Shown here piece by piece: positions 24,851 through 33,805 of a stretch of DNA of 54,852 nt (position 1 is the first letter of the stretch; each line of letters opens with the position of its first letter). Origin of the DNA: Owenweeksia sp. (GTDB lineage: Bacteria; Bacteroidota; Bacteroidia; Flavobacteriales; Schleiferiaceae); contig JANQHO010000161.1 in assembly GCA_028277105.1 (NCBI GenBank), positions 1-54,852 on the forward strand, read 5' to 3'. The position numbers and the translations under genes were made by a program. The notes beneath the pieces are model-generated. The model did not search any database. It had not been told where the DNA came from and saw only the letters and a program-made list of their open reading frames with translations.

Positions 24851-26992
24851 ATGAGTAAGCCTAAAAAAGAGAAAAAAAGAAAAGTACGCAATGCTAAAAT
24901 AGAAAAGGCTATCATCAGGGTTCTGAAAGAAGACGCCCTGAAGAGCTTTAACTATAAACAGATTGCCTCCAAATTGAACATTAAAGACGACCATGAGCGC
25001 AAGCTGGTGCTGAACTGCTTGCAGAATATGGCTCGCAACAAAAAGATAGAAGAGACTGACCGGGGGAAATACCGCTACCTGCATATAGAACACTATGTGA
25101 CCGGGTACGTGGATATGACCCAAAAAGGCTCGGCTTACGTGATAAGTGACGAAGTAGAGGCAGGAGATATTTACATCACCCCTAAAAATGTGGGTCATGC
25201 CCTGGACGGGGATCACGTTAAAGTTCTGATGTACGCCCAGCGGAAAAATAAAAAGCCCGAAGGAGAGATCGTAGAAATACTGGAAAGAGCCAGACAGGAA
25301 TTTGTTGGAATCATTGAAATGTCGCAGAATTTTGGGTTTCTGGTTCCGGATAACCGCAAAATGCTGGTAGACATTTACATCCCAAGGGAATCGTTAAACG
25401 GAGCCAAACACGGCCAAAAAGCCATTGCCCGTATTACTGACTGGCCCGAAAATGCCAGCAGCCCTTTTGGCGAAATAACCGAAGTGCTGGGCAACCCGGG
25501 CGACCACGAGGTGGAGATCCACTCCATTTTGGCGGAATACAGTTTACCACGCGATTTTCCGGCTGAGGTAGAAGCTGAAGCCACGCGCATTTCAGAAGTG
25601 ATCACCGCAGAAGAAATAGCCAAAAGACGCGATTTCAGGGATGTGCTCACCTTTACCATAGACCCCCATGACGCCAAAGACTTTGACGATGCCCTTTCCC
25701 TCCGGCAACTGAAAAACGGAAACTGGGAAGTGGGCATTCACATAGCTGATGTTACTCATTACATTACACCCGGTACACACCTGGAGGAAGAGGCCGTTGA
25801 AAGGGCAACATCGGTATACCTGGTAGATCGGGTGGTGCCTATGCTGCCAGAAAAGCTCTCTAACAAGGTTTGTTCCCTGCGTCCAGAAGAGGAAAAGCTC
25901 ACCTTTTCAGCTGTTTTTGAAATAACGGAAGAGGCTGAGGTTAAAAATCAGTGGTTTGGACGCACCGTTATCTTTTCGGACCGGAGATTTACTTATAAAG
26001 AAGCACAAAAGGTAATTGAAACGGGCAAGGGAGACCTGGCTGATGAAATAGGATTGCTCAACAACATGGCCTTAAAAATGCGCAAAGACCGGATGCGGCA
26101 GGGAGCTCTGGCCTTTGATAAGATCGAAGTAAAATTTGAACTGGATGAGAAAGCCAATCCCACCGGGGTTTACTTTAAAGAGAGTAAAGAAGCCAATCAT
26201 CTCATAGAAGAATTTATGCTGCTGGCCAACCGTTCTGTGGCCCGTTTTATAGGTAAGGGCAAAGAAGACAAACCCAGTGGAAAAACCTTTGTCTACCGCG
26301 TACACGATGATCCCGATCCGGAAAAACTGATGGATCTCTCTAATTTTGTGCGTCAATTCGGTTATTCCGTCACGGTAAAAGGCCACCACGCCACTTCTAA
26401 AAGCATCAACCAGCTTCTGAATGATGTTAAGGGAAAAGGCGAAGCCAATATGATCGAAACCCTGGCTATTCGCTCTATGGCAAAAGCTGTTTACAGTACT
26501 GATAATATCGGTCATTACGGATTGGCTTTTGACGATTATACCCACTTTACCTCTCCTATCCGAAGGTATCCCGATATGATGGTACACCGTTTATTGCAGC
26601 ATTACCTCGATGGACAAAAGTCTCCGGCCAAAGGGCCGTACGAAGATCTGTGTGAGCATTCCTCCGAAAGGGAAAGGCTGGCTACCGAGGCCGAGCGCTC
26701 ATCTGTAAAGTACATGCAGGTAAAATATATGGAAAAACACGTAGGGGAAGAGTTTATGGGCGTAATTTCAGGAGTTACGGAATGGGGTGTTTACGTAGAA
26801 CTGCTCGACTCCAAATGCGAGGGGATGATCCGGATAAGGGACTTTAAAGACGATTACTATGTTTTTGACGAACGCAACTTTTGTATTGAAGGAGAAAATT
26901 CTGGGAAAACCTTTCAGTTGGGCGATCAAATCCTCATCAAAGTAAAAAGTGCAGACCTAGATAAAAAACAACTTGATTTTGTACCTGCCTGA
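24851..26992 (+). CDS. rnr: Ribonuclease R
   Basis: A 713-residue 3'-to-5' exoribonuclease of the RNase II/R family that degrades structured RNA. The N-terminus is a basic segment followed by a winged-helix region. Cold-shock-type OB folds follow (about 80-215, GFLVPDNRKMLVDIYIP). The RNB catalytic domain has TIDPHDAKDFDDAL (268-281) with the Mg-binding aspartates and HFTSPIRRYPDMMVHRL toward its end. A C-terminal S1 domain starts near 635 (FMGVISGVTEWGVYVELLD). Length and order are those of RNase R rather than RNase II. The gene is divergent from the ECF sigma gene and followed at 48 bp by a small membrane protein. Confidence 0.93.
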   Translation: MSKPKKEKKRKVRNAKIEKAIIRVLKEDALKSFNYKQIASKLNIKDDHERKLVLNCLQNMARNKKIEETDRGKYRYLHIEHYVTGYVDMTQKGSAYVISDEVEAGDIYITPKNVGHALDGDHVKVLMYAQRKNKKPEGEIVEILERARQEFVGIIEMSQNFGFLVPDNRKMLVDIYIPRESLNGAKHGQKAIARITDWPENASSPFGEITEVLGNPGDHEVEIHSILAEYSLPRDFPAEVEAEATRISEVITAEEIAKRRDFRDVLTFTIDPHDAKDFDDALSLRQLKNGNWEVGIHIADVTHYITPGTHLEEEAVERATSVYLVDRVVPMLPEKLSNKVCSLRPEEEKLTFSAVFEITEEAEVKNQWFGRTVIFSDRRFTYKEAQKVIETGKGDLADEIGLLNNMALKMRKDRMRQGALAFDKIEVKFELDEKANPTGVYFKESKEANHLIEEFMLLANRSVARFIGKGKEDKPSGKTFVYRVHDDPDPEKLMDLSNFVRQFGYSVTVKGHHATSKSINQLLNDVKGKGEANMIETLAIRSMAKAVYSTDNIGHYGLAFDDYTHFTSPIRRYPDMMVHRLLQHYLDGQKSPAKGPYEDLCEHSSERERLATEAERSSVKYMQVKYMEKHVGEEFMGVISGVTEWGVYVELLDSKCEGMIRIRDFKDDYYVFDERNFCIEGENSGKTFQLGDQILIKVKSADLDKKQLDFVPA

Positions 26993-27040
26993 AAAGCATT
27001 ATTTTTAAACTCTCATTAGCTATAACTAAATCCGGCTGTT

Positions 27041-27430
27041 ATGAAATTGAACCGCAAACAACTCGAAACCATCGTCCTCTCTATGGGAATTATAATTATT
27101 CTGGTAGCCGTCTTTATGATGTTTTTCAATAAAAGCAGCCCCAAAAGTATATTTTGGACTAACCTGATCTTTGCGGTAGGTTTTTTGATCTATATTCTTT
27201 ACAGTATGATGACCACCAACAGCCTTAACCGGGAGATTACGGGTCTCAATAACCACATTAAGTCTCTTAAGGATGATATTCAAAAGAAAGACAACACTAT
27301 ACAGCAAAAAAATACAGAAATAGATCGCTTGCAGGAAGATAACGATAAAGCCCAAAAAAACTTGGAGACCGCTCAAAACGAAATCGGTCAGCTTAAAAAA
27401 GAGGTAGAGTCCTTAAAATCTACTGAATAG
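27041..27430 (+). CDS. Two-helix membrane protein with C-terminal coiled coil
   Basis: A 129-residue protein with two membrane helices (about 10-30 and 37-58) and a long coiled coil (about 63-127) of Lys/Glu/Gln heptads (IKSLKDDIQKKDNTIQQKN, ENDKAQKNLETAQNEIGQ). No catalytic motif is visible. It lies 48 bp after rnr and 10 bp before the LysE-type exporter, so it is probably in the same transcript. The function is unknown; it may be a scaffold or septum/envelope-associated protein. Confidence 0.75.
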   Translation: MKLNRKQLETIVLSMGIIIILVAVFMMFFNKSSPKSIFWTNLIFAVGFLIYILYSMMTTNSLNREITGLNNHIKSLKDDIQKKDNTIQQKNTEIDRLQEDNDKAQKNLETAQNEIGQLKKEVESLKSTE

Positions 27431-27440
27431 ACCGTTTTTA

Positions 27441-28055
27441 ATGCTCGAAGTTATTCTCTATGCCTTGCCTCTGGGGCTTACCTTAAGCTTTGCGGCAGGG
27501 CCGGTTTTTTTTGTGGTAATAGAAACCAGTATTTCCCAGGGAAAATCTAAGGCCCTGACTCTGGATCTGGGTGCTGTCTTAGCTGATATAATCTTTATTC
27601 TCATCGCTTTCTACGGTAGCCAGTCTTTAATATCTACCCTAAAAGAAAATATCTACGTTGGCTTGGGCAGCGGGCTAGCCGTAATAATCTTTGGTGTTTA
27701 TTACGTATTTAAATCACGCAGAACCGGACAGTTTCTAGAGATCAATCCTCCTACCAAAAAACGCCTTTATTTTGTCAAGGGCTTTTTACTGAACTTCTTG
27801 AATATAGGGGTATTATTCTATTGGCTTGCTACTACGGTAGCGATAGGTTCACTACTGGATCACGACCGTGATAAAATGCTTTTCTTCTACGCAGCAGTGC
27901 TTTTCTTCTACCTTTTTATCGATCTTTTTAAGATCTATTTCGCCAACCGCTTTAAAGAGCGATTAAAGGGACGTAAGATCCAAATAGTAGAAAAAATAAT
28001 CGGTTTCGTCCTTATCGCCTTTGGCATTTTTATCGCTGCCCGTAACTTTCTTTAA
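27441..28055 (+). CDS. LysE/RhtB-family exporter
   Basis: A 204-residue inner-membrane protein with six predicted helices. The first helix carries the family motif GLTLSFAAGPVFFVVIETSISQG, followed by LDLGAVLADIIFILIAFYGS; another helix has KGFLLNFLNIGVLFYW. LysE-type proteins export amino acids or related small molecules; the substrate cannot be assigned. It converges with the peptidase gene and overlaps it by 4 bp. Confidence 0.82.
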   Translation: MLEVILYALPLGLTLSFAAGPVFFVVIETSISQGKSKALTLDLGAVLADIIFILIAFYGSQSLISTLKENIYVGLGSGLAVIIFGVYYVFKSRRTGQFLEINPPTKKRLYFVKGFLLNFLNIGVLFYWLATTVAIGSLLDHDRDKMLFFYAAVLFFYLFIDLFKIYFANRFKERLKGRKIQIVEKIIGFVLIAFGIFIAARNFL

Positions 28056-29890
28056 TCCCCCTTCTTTTCTTCAGGAGGCCAAACGTTGTTCAAAGGATTA
28101 ATGTCTGCCATTAAAAGCAATGGATCAATACGGATACTGTTGATCTCTTCTATATCCAGATCCAGCCGCCATTGATATTCTGCTGATGTCCAGGCCCAGG
28201 GTTTTAAAACTGCCACATCTTCTTCTTTTTTTGCTCCAAACATAGAAACCAGTGGAATGTGATAGCGGTAGCTATCGCCTCTCTTGGTAGTAATAGTAAT
28301 ATCCAGCGGCATAGGCATTTCACCTATTCTTTTAAGTCTTACCAGAGTTGGGTTCTTGCCTGTCGAAGAAACCTCTTCAACCGCATAATCAATGAGTTTA
28401 TTCGTGTTTAACCAAAAATTGAGGTACCAGTCTAACTGTATTCCGCTTACGTCCTCCATTACCTTAATGAAATCCCAGGGGTCGGGATGCTTGAACTTCC
28501 AGCGCCTGTAATATTCCAACATGCCCTTACTAAAATTTTCTGCGCCCAAAATGTATTGAAGTTGAGCTACAAATACCTCTCCTCGCCTGTAGGCGCTAAT
28601 GCCGTAGTTCTTATTAGTAGAAAAGTAATCGGCCGGAGTAGCCAGTGGCTCCAGTTCCAGTTCCCTAACCATGTAGATGTGGCTGAAATAAGCATTGACG
28701 TGCGGGTTGGCCGATGGTTCTTCTTTCATTTCATTGAGCACTTTTTCTTCGGCAAAAGAGGTAAAGCCTTCGTCCATCCAGGGGTATTGGAATTCGTTAG
28801 AGCCCAGCATACCGTGAAACCAGGAATGTGCGGCTTCGTGAACCATTACCCCCACTAAGCCTTCTAACTTTCCCGTTCCTTTTAACATGGTGCACATAGG
28901 GTATTCCATTCCCCCGTCTCCTCCCTGGACAACAGAAAATTGTGAATAATCATACTTTCCGAAATACCGGCTCATCAATTCAAAAAAAGTAGTGGTATAA
29001 GCAGGTAATTTTTCCCATGTGTCGGCTACACTGTCTAGGTAAAAAAAGTGCAGCTTTAAGTTTTGGGGGCCTTTGGTCATGGTGTGGTTGTAAAGCGGAT
29101 CGGCTGCCCATGCAAAATCGTGGACATTGACCGCTTTAAACTGCCATTCCCTTTTTTTCTTTTTATTCTGGAGGTAATGCATGATCTGTAGCCCTCCCTC
29201 CTCTTTTTCCACTTTCCAGTAAGCGTCAAAGTTCTGCAGCTCTCCGGTTCCACCTAATTTGTATTCCGAGTCTATTTTTATGGTGATGTCAAAACTGCCG
29301 TAAGGCGCGTAAAACTCACGGGAAACGTATGGATTGGGATGCCAGCCGTTTTCATCGTATTCGGCCAGTTTGGGATACCACTGGGTCATGGTATAATCGA
29401 TCCCTTCCGCATTATTGCGGCCACTCCTGCGTATCTGCAGGGGAACCTGGGCTTTAAAATTCATTTCCAAAACAGTGCTTTCACCCGGTGGTAAGGGTTT
29501 ACTGAGCTGTGCCTGCAATATGGTCTCTGTGACCTCGTAAAAAAGAGGCTTGCCGTCCTGGGTTAAACTCTTGATCTTATGGTAGCCAATCTCATCTGGT
29601 TTTAGCTTTTCGATCCGCCTGCCTATTCTTTTATCGGGGTCAGGTATATGGTTCGCCCTTTCGTCCATCATACTACCCGGTTGAAACGCATTGAAGTAAA
29701 GATGATAAAAAACCTGGCGGAGAGTATCGGGTGAATTATTGGTATAGGTTAATTCCTGTTTTCCTTCAAATTGATGCTTTTCAACGTCAAAATCGATGTG
29801 CATTACATAAGCAACTTCTTGCTGCCAGTAGTTTGGAACAGATTGGGCGATGTTGATCAAGGGCAAAAAAAGCAGGGTTAATTTTTTCAT
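28052..29890 (-). CDS. Secreted M1-family zinc metallopeptidase
   Basis: A 612-residue aminopeptidase-like protein with a signal peptide (about 1-17, ending IAQS). The zinc site is H351-E352-x2-H355 with E374 18 residues further (HEAAHSWFHG and DEGFTSFAEE). The exopeptidase loop is GGMEY (326-330) in place of the canonical GAMEN. Residues 20-250 form the N-terminal beta-saddle domain of M1 enzymes. It is probably periplasmic, trimming peptides; Bacteroidota carry several such M1 paralogues and the exact specificity is unclear. Confidence 0.9.
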   Translation of the reverse strand: MKKLTLLFLPLINIAQSVPNYWQQEVAYVMHIDFDVEKHQFEGKQELTYTNNSPDTLRQVFYHLYFNAFQPGSMMDERANHIPDPDKRIGRRIEKLKPDEIGYHKIKSLTQDGKPLFYEVTETILQAQLSKPLPPGESTVLEMNFKAQVPLQIRRSGRNNAEGIDYTMTQWYPKLAEYDENGWHPNPYVSREFYAPYGSFDITIKIDSEYKLGGTGELQNFDAYWKVEKEEGGLQIMHYLQNKKKKREWQFKAVNVHDFAWAADPLYNHTMTKGPQNLKLHFFYLDSVADTWEKLPAYTTTFFELMSRYFGKYDYSQFSVVQGGDGGMEYPMCTMLKGTGKLEGLVGVMVHEAAHSWFHGMLGSNEFQYPWMDEGFTSFAEEKVLNEMKEEPSANPHVNAYFSHIYMVRELELEPLATPADYFSTNKNYGISAYRRGEVFVAQLQYILGAENFSKGMLEYYRRWKFKHPDPWDFIKVMEDVSGIQLDWYLNFWLNTNKLIDYAVEEVSSTGKNPTLVRLKRIGEMPMPLDITITTKRGDSYRYHIPLVSMFGAKKEEDVAVLKPWAWTSAEYQWRLDLDIEEINSIRIDPLLLMADINPLNNVWPPEEKKGD

Positions 29891-29972
29891 AAATAGTACT
29901 TATCTATGTTTTTAATTTCCATCTGGCAGTATTTATTCTTTGTGAGTGAATTCAAGGGTTTGTTTTAAATGT

Positions 29973-30848
29973 TTACGGCAACCTTTCTAATATAGTCATA
30001 TCAAGCACCTCATTGCACTTTTTAAAATGCCACTCCTCCAAATCTCTTTTTCGTATATCACCGAATGCCTTGCGTTTTTGAAGCTTCTGCTGATAATAAT
30101 ACTTTTCAGACCGATACCAATAGTGGTTGATACGCAAAGGATCGTGAATATGTGGTTCAGCGGAGGGATCAAACACCTGCCCATTGGAGTAATAAAATTG
30201 ACTCTCCCCTTTTGCAATAGGACGATGTGGTCCCTCAAAAAAGCGATATGCATTGGCTAAGTACACTATAGACTTAAAAATCCGGTGCTCATCGTGTTCA
30301 AGGGGTGCTCGCCTGATGAGTTGCTTTACCATAAGGGAGTTACCATTAAGTGTTTTTAGGCTTGATGTACCGAACATAAGCCAGTTCACCAATATACCTG
30401 CGACCTGCTTTCCAGTGAAATTGGATAAAATTTTTTTTACAGGCACTCCTTCTGTGGAAAAGAGATATTCGTCAATGTCAACGAAAGCTACCCAACAATG
30501 TTCCCCTTCCTCCTTCATTATGTTGCGCATGGCACGGTTGAACTCTTTTGCCTGAATCATGGTACTCATACCGTTGTGGAGGGAGTTACTCAGCTTTACT
30601 ATTCCCTCTTTGATATAGGGTTGCAACACCTCCCTGTAGGCATCGGTGCTGCTATTGTTAATAAGATAAAACTTCTCAAAGCCTTGATTGAGATGAAAGT
30701 CTATCCATTCTTTTAAAAACGGTGCTTCATTTTTGAAAACACAACACAAACTCAAGTTCTTGAAAGTAGGTTGAACTTCGATAGCCCGTTGCATGGTGCT
30801 GAGAAACTGAAACCACCTGTACCCCACCTTTTTTAGTAGTTCTTTCAA
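29973..30848 (-). CDS. Glycosyltransferase of the GT92/GT2-like family
   Basis: The 291-residue protein starts its catalytic domain with LSLCCVFKNEAPFLKEWIDFH, continues with YLINNSSTD, and carries the metal/nucleotide-sugar DxD-like site as FVDIDEYLF. This pattern is typical of Glyco_transf_92 (DUF23-like) enzymes in envelope or capsule synthesis. The C-terminus has HIHDPLRINHYWYRS, common in the family. The frame opens with TTG at 30848 and an alternative ATG (residue 19) lies at 30794; the catalytic domain is complete with either. It is a single gene, without a glycan cluster around it. Confidence 0.82.
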   Translation of the reverse strand: MKELLKKVGYRWFQFLSTMQRAIEVQPTFKNLSLCCVFKNEAPFLKEWIDFHLNQGFEKFYLINNSSTDAYREVLQPYIKEGIVKLSNSLHNGMSTMIQAKEFNRAMRNIMKEEGEHCWVAFVDIDEYLFSTEGVPVKKILSNFTGKQVAGILVNWLMFGTSSLKTLNGNSLMVKQLIRRAPLEHDEHRIFKSIVYLANAYRFFEGPHRPIAKGESQFYYSNGQVFDPSAEPHIHDPLRINHYWYRSEKYYYQQKLQKRKAFGDIRKRDLEEWHFKKCNEVLDMTILERLP

Positions 30849-30932
30849 TCGGTATTCATTCTTTTAGATCACTATTAACCATTTCGTGTACTTTTCCATA
30901 TTCTGCTCATTGTATTATCTCTTCTTTCTTCC

Positions 30933-30950
30933 AGGTATTTAAAAATACCT
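30933..30950. repeat. Short palindrome between the glycosyltransferase and the hydrolase
   Basis: AGGTATTT and AAATACCT form an 18-bp palindrome with a 2-bp centre. It lies 85 bp upstream of the glycosyltransferase and 9 bp past the stop of the metallo-beta-lactamase gene, so it could be an operator or a weak terminator. Confidence 0.4.
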
Positions 30951-30958
30951 TTACTAAA

Positions 30959-31819
30959 CTAAAATACCTCATTGAAACTCATGGATTGGTCAAGTCTAAC
31001 TCCCTTATCTGTATGTTTCAAAGTACATATCTCGGTTTGAGCATCGTGCTCCAAAAATAAGTGATATCCTTTGGTAGCCGCTTGCTCCAAAAACTTTTCC
31101 TTTTCGTTGAGAGTAATTAGTGGCCGTGTATCGTAACCCATTACATATGCCAAGGGAATATGGCCTGTCGATGGCAACAGATCCGCCATAAAAACCAGAG
31201 TTTGACCCTTGTATTTAATAATTGGGCACATTTGGGCATCCGTATGTCCGCTTACGGTAAGAACATCAAAGCCCAGCCCTGTCTTAAAAACACCATCTTG
31301 ATCTTCAGGAATGTTAACAAAATTTAATTGTCCACTTTCCTGCAGGGGTATTATGTTCTCTTTTAAAAATGATGCTTTCTCTCGAGCATTAGGTTGGGTT
31401 GCCCAGCGCCAATGGCGTTCATTACTCCAAAAACGGGCATTCCTGAAAGCGGGCTCATAACCCGTATGTTCTTTGTTCCATTGAATAGCTCCCCCACAGT
31501 GATCAAAGTGCAAATGGGTGAGGAATACATCAGTTATATCGTCCCGGTGAAAACCGTATTTTTTTAAGCTTCCCTCCAGCGAAGCGTCTCCGTTGAGATA
31601 GTAATAACTAAAAAATTTCTCGCTTTGCTTTTCTCCTATCCCGGTATCAATAAGAATAAGGCGGTCGCCTTCTTCGATCAGCATACAGCGCATGCTCCAG
31701 TTGCACATATTGTTTTCATCGGCCGGATTCGTCCGCTGCCACAGGCTTTTAGGTACCACACCAAACATGGCTCCCCCGTCCAGTTTGAAGTTGCCAGTGG
31801 GTATCGGGTAAATTTTCAT
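30959..31819 (-). CDS. Metallo-beta-lactamase-fold hydrolase (quorum-lactonase-like group)
   Basis: A 286-residue MBL-fold enzyme with the metal motif HLHFDH (H102, H104, D106, H107), an upstream IDTGIG strand and later VSGHTDAQ and FMADLLPS segments bearing metal ligands. This matches the lactonase-like/MBL hydrolase group with two zinc ions; the substrate is unknown. The start is ATG 31819 (MKIYPIPTGNFK); the frame could extend only to a TTG. A TATTTTTG -7 element lies about 25 bp upstream on the minus strand, but no well-placed TTG. Confidence 0.82.
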   Translation of the reverse strand: MKIYPIPTGNFKLDGGAMFGVVPKSLWQRTNPADENNMCNWSMRCMLIEEGDRLILIDTGIGEKQSEKFFSYYYLNGDASLEGSLKKYGFHRDDITDVFLTHLHFDHCGGAIQWNKEHTGYEPAFRNARFWSNERHWRWATQPNAREKASFLKENIIPLQESGQLNFVNIPEDQDGVFKTGLGFDVLTVSGHTDAQMCPIIKYKGQTLVFMADLLPSTGHIPLAYVMGYDTRPLITLNEKEKFLEQAATKGYHLFLEHDAQTEICTLKHTDKGVRLDQSMSFNEVF

Positions 31820-31992
31820 GGGTTTCTCTGCTTTTGCTTCAAAAATAACAGTTCGCGATTTAAAAAGAATCAAAGACCCCTTCTTTATGTAGCCTCAACT
31901 CAAATGGTAATCAGGTTTACTGACTTGAATCCTCTTTTGCTGTTGTTGATATTGTAAAGGTGTAAATTGTAAAGTGGGTTGTAAACAAAAGA

Positions 31993-32020
31993 TATGTTTG
32001 GGTTTGCTGCCATATCTTTG
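31993..32020 (+). promoter_or_regulatory. Two candidate -7 elements for the lipoprotein gene
   Basis: TATGTTTG (31993-32000) and TATCTTTG (32013-32020) both match TAnnTTTG exactly. The second lies 15 bp before ATG 32036 and supports that start over the ATG at 31994, which would be upstream of transcription. No TTG lies at the ideal distance. Confidence 0.4.
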
Positions 32021-32035
32021 GAAGATATTGATCCT

Positions 32036-32932
32036 ATGAAAGCTTTTTACTGGTCATTTTACCTTTCCTTGCTTATAACTATTACTAGTTGTTCATCCAG
32101 CGTTCCGTATAGTGTACAAAGCCATGAAATAAGCCGCGCAAGGAGTAGTTTGTCCTACAAGATCTCAAAAAAGCCAAAAAATAAAACGGTTTTTATCATA
32201 CCGGACAATCTCGACTCTTTAAAACTCTACCAGACCGAGCTGGCCCAACAGCTCAATAAACAGGGTTACCGCATAATTTTTCCAGGCAAGGCGGGAACTC
32301 ATAACCCGTATTTATCACGAACTCTGGATAACAAAACAGATAGGGTTAACGACCTCATTTCCTTATACCATTCTTTATTGTATAAAGGAGATATAGATAC
32401 TTCTTCATTTATCATAATGGGCTTTGGTGAAGGAGCGTATTTGTCGGTTGCCGTTTCCAACATCTTACAACCAGATTGTACTATACTGATCAATGCCGGG
32501 CCGTATAGTCCTGTAACTGAGATGGGATTAATTGCCGAAAAAGGGCATTTTACCAAACAACAAGAAAAAATTTTTCCTTTGCTGAATGTATATTCCCCGG
32601 AGGTTCTCCGGGAAAGAATTGCTTATGTGTACAGCGGTCCGGACGATGAAAGCAGTTTTCTCAACGGTACTAACAAATACTACCGCAGTTACATGAATGC
32701 CCCTTTGCTCAACGATTTCTTAAATAATCGCAATAAGGTGGTATGGATAGTTTCGGAAGACTATTTTTTATTGTCGGACGAAAGCAAAGCCTTTATTCCT
32801 TCTTTGCTAAAAACCAGACCTGTTTACCCTGGAAAATTTTACCTTTTAGAAGGACGGGGCCATTTTAACAGGAAAAAGGAGGACTTACTTTTAACTGAAA
32901 CTATCTTGCAAGCCATCAACTCACTGCACTGA
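32036..32932 (+). CDS. Lipoprotein with a degenerate alpha/beta-hydrolase fold
   Basis: From ATG 32036 the product is 298 residues with a lipoprotein signal (MKAFYWSFYLSLLITITSC, Cys19). An alternative ATG at 31994 would add 14 residues before it. The core has hydrolase-like strands (TVFIIPD, YRIIFPG, SFIIMGFGEGAYLS) but the nucleophile elbow GxSxG is GFGEG (129-133), with Glu132 where Ser is expected. A histidine is present late (GRGHF, H276). It is probably an inactive or repurposed hydrolase fold on the periplasmic or outer-membrane face. It converges with rpiB and overlaps it by 17 bp. Confidence 0.7.
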   Translation: MKAFYWSFYLSLLITITSCSSSVPYSVQSHEISRARSSLSYKISKKPKNKTVFIIPDNLDSLKLYQTELAQQLNKQGYRIIFPGKAGTHNPYLSRTLDNKTDRVNDLISLYHSLLYKGDIDTSSFIIMGFGEGAYLSVAVSNILQPDCTILINAGPYSPVTEMGLIAEKGHFTKQQEKIFPLLNVYSPEVLRERIAYVYSGPDDESSFLNGTNKYYRSYMNAPLLNDFLNNRNKVVWIVSEDYFLLSDESKAFIPSLLKTRPVYPGKFYLLEGRGHFNRKKEDLLLTETILQAINSLH

Positions 32933-33350
32933 TCTTATCCACCCTGCGCTGGTGACGGCCTCCTTCAAATTCAGCCTCTAAAAAGGTTTCTGTAATCTTT
33001 ACTCCCTCCTCTTGCGAAATAAAGCGGGCGGGTAAAGCCAGGACGTTAGCATTGTTATGCTGACGTGCCAATGCAGCAATTTCGGGAGTCCAGCATAAAG
33101 CCGAACGGATGCCTTTATGTTTATTAACGGTCATATTGATACCATTACCACTGCCGCAGATAACAATTCCAAAATCAGATTTCCCACTTTCAACTTCTTC
33201 TGCTACCGGATGGCCAAAATCCGGATAATCGACACTTTCGGTGTTATCTGTACCAAAGTCTCTTATACTAATGCCCTTATCTTCAAGACTTTGTCTTATG
33301 ATCCTTTTCAATTCTACTCCTGCATGGTCAGCACCGATTGCGATTTTCAT
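32916..33350 (-). CDS. rpiB: Ribose-5-phosphate isomerase B
   Basis: The 144-residue RpiB/LacAB-family protein interconverts ribose 5-phosphate and ribulose 5-phosphate in the pentose phosphate pathway. Visible signatures are GADHAG (7-12), GTDNTESVDYPDFG, catalytic-site C65 in CGSGNG, and RQHNNANVL with H98. Length is typical. The 3' end overlaps the convergent lipoprotein gene by 17 bp. The start faces the gene-free DnaA-box region. Confidence 0.95.
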   Translation of the reverse strand: MKIAIGADHAGVELKRIIRQSLEDKGISIRDFGTDNTESVDYPDFGHPVAEEVESGKSDFGIVICGSGNGINMTVNKHKGIRSALCWTPEIAALARQHNNANVLALPARFISQEEGVKITETFLEAEFEGGRHQRRVDKISAVS

Positions 33351-33805
33351 GGCTGTTGATAAATGTTAATAAATCTTTAATTCAACTTTAAACCAGTGTT
33401 TTAGAATTAACACCAGAAACCTATTTAAAATTACCTCACTGTTAATTTCTTTTGAAATAAGCCTCTTGACAAACTCGTCTTAACACTTATATAACATAAA
33501 CTGGCAATTCTCACCCAAAAGTAATCAATACATATTGATCCTTTATCCACCTCGATATCGGGGGATACTAACCATTGGGCTAAAAATATTTTTAAAGATC
33601 GTTTTTTTAAAAGTGCTTCCTAACAATTGTTAATTATTTTCGTTTTCCTTTATAAACGAGATGATTTGATGTCACTATGCCGTTGATGATTGTGGAAAAA
33701 AAGTGAAAAGTGAAAAAAGCAAACAAGACAACTCTTTTTTATTCACCTTATCCACAGAGTATAATTATCACTAACTTTTAAATTAAACAAAAGAAAAATA
33801 TAAAT
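33351..33805. other. 455-bp gene-free AT-rich region with DnaA-box-like sites
   Basis: No coding frame is supported here. It holds one exact DnaA box TTATCCACA (33748-33756, plus strand), TTTTCCACA on the minus strand (33691-33699, fits TTWTNCACA), and one-mismatch copies TTATCCACC (33543-33551) and TTATCAACA on the minus strand (33354-33362). Between them lie very AT-rich stretches (33582-33655) that could unwind. It has some features of a replication origin or a DnaA-binding locus, but no dnaA or dnaN is nearby. Confidence 0.4.

Noticed and set aside
24764..25216. 150-codon leftward frame over the start of rnr
   Set aside because: It lies opposite the RNase R N-terminal region, which is well supported; it is a shadow frame.
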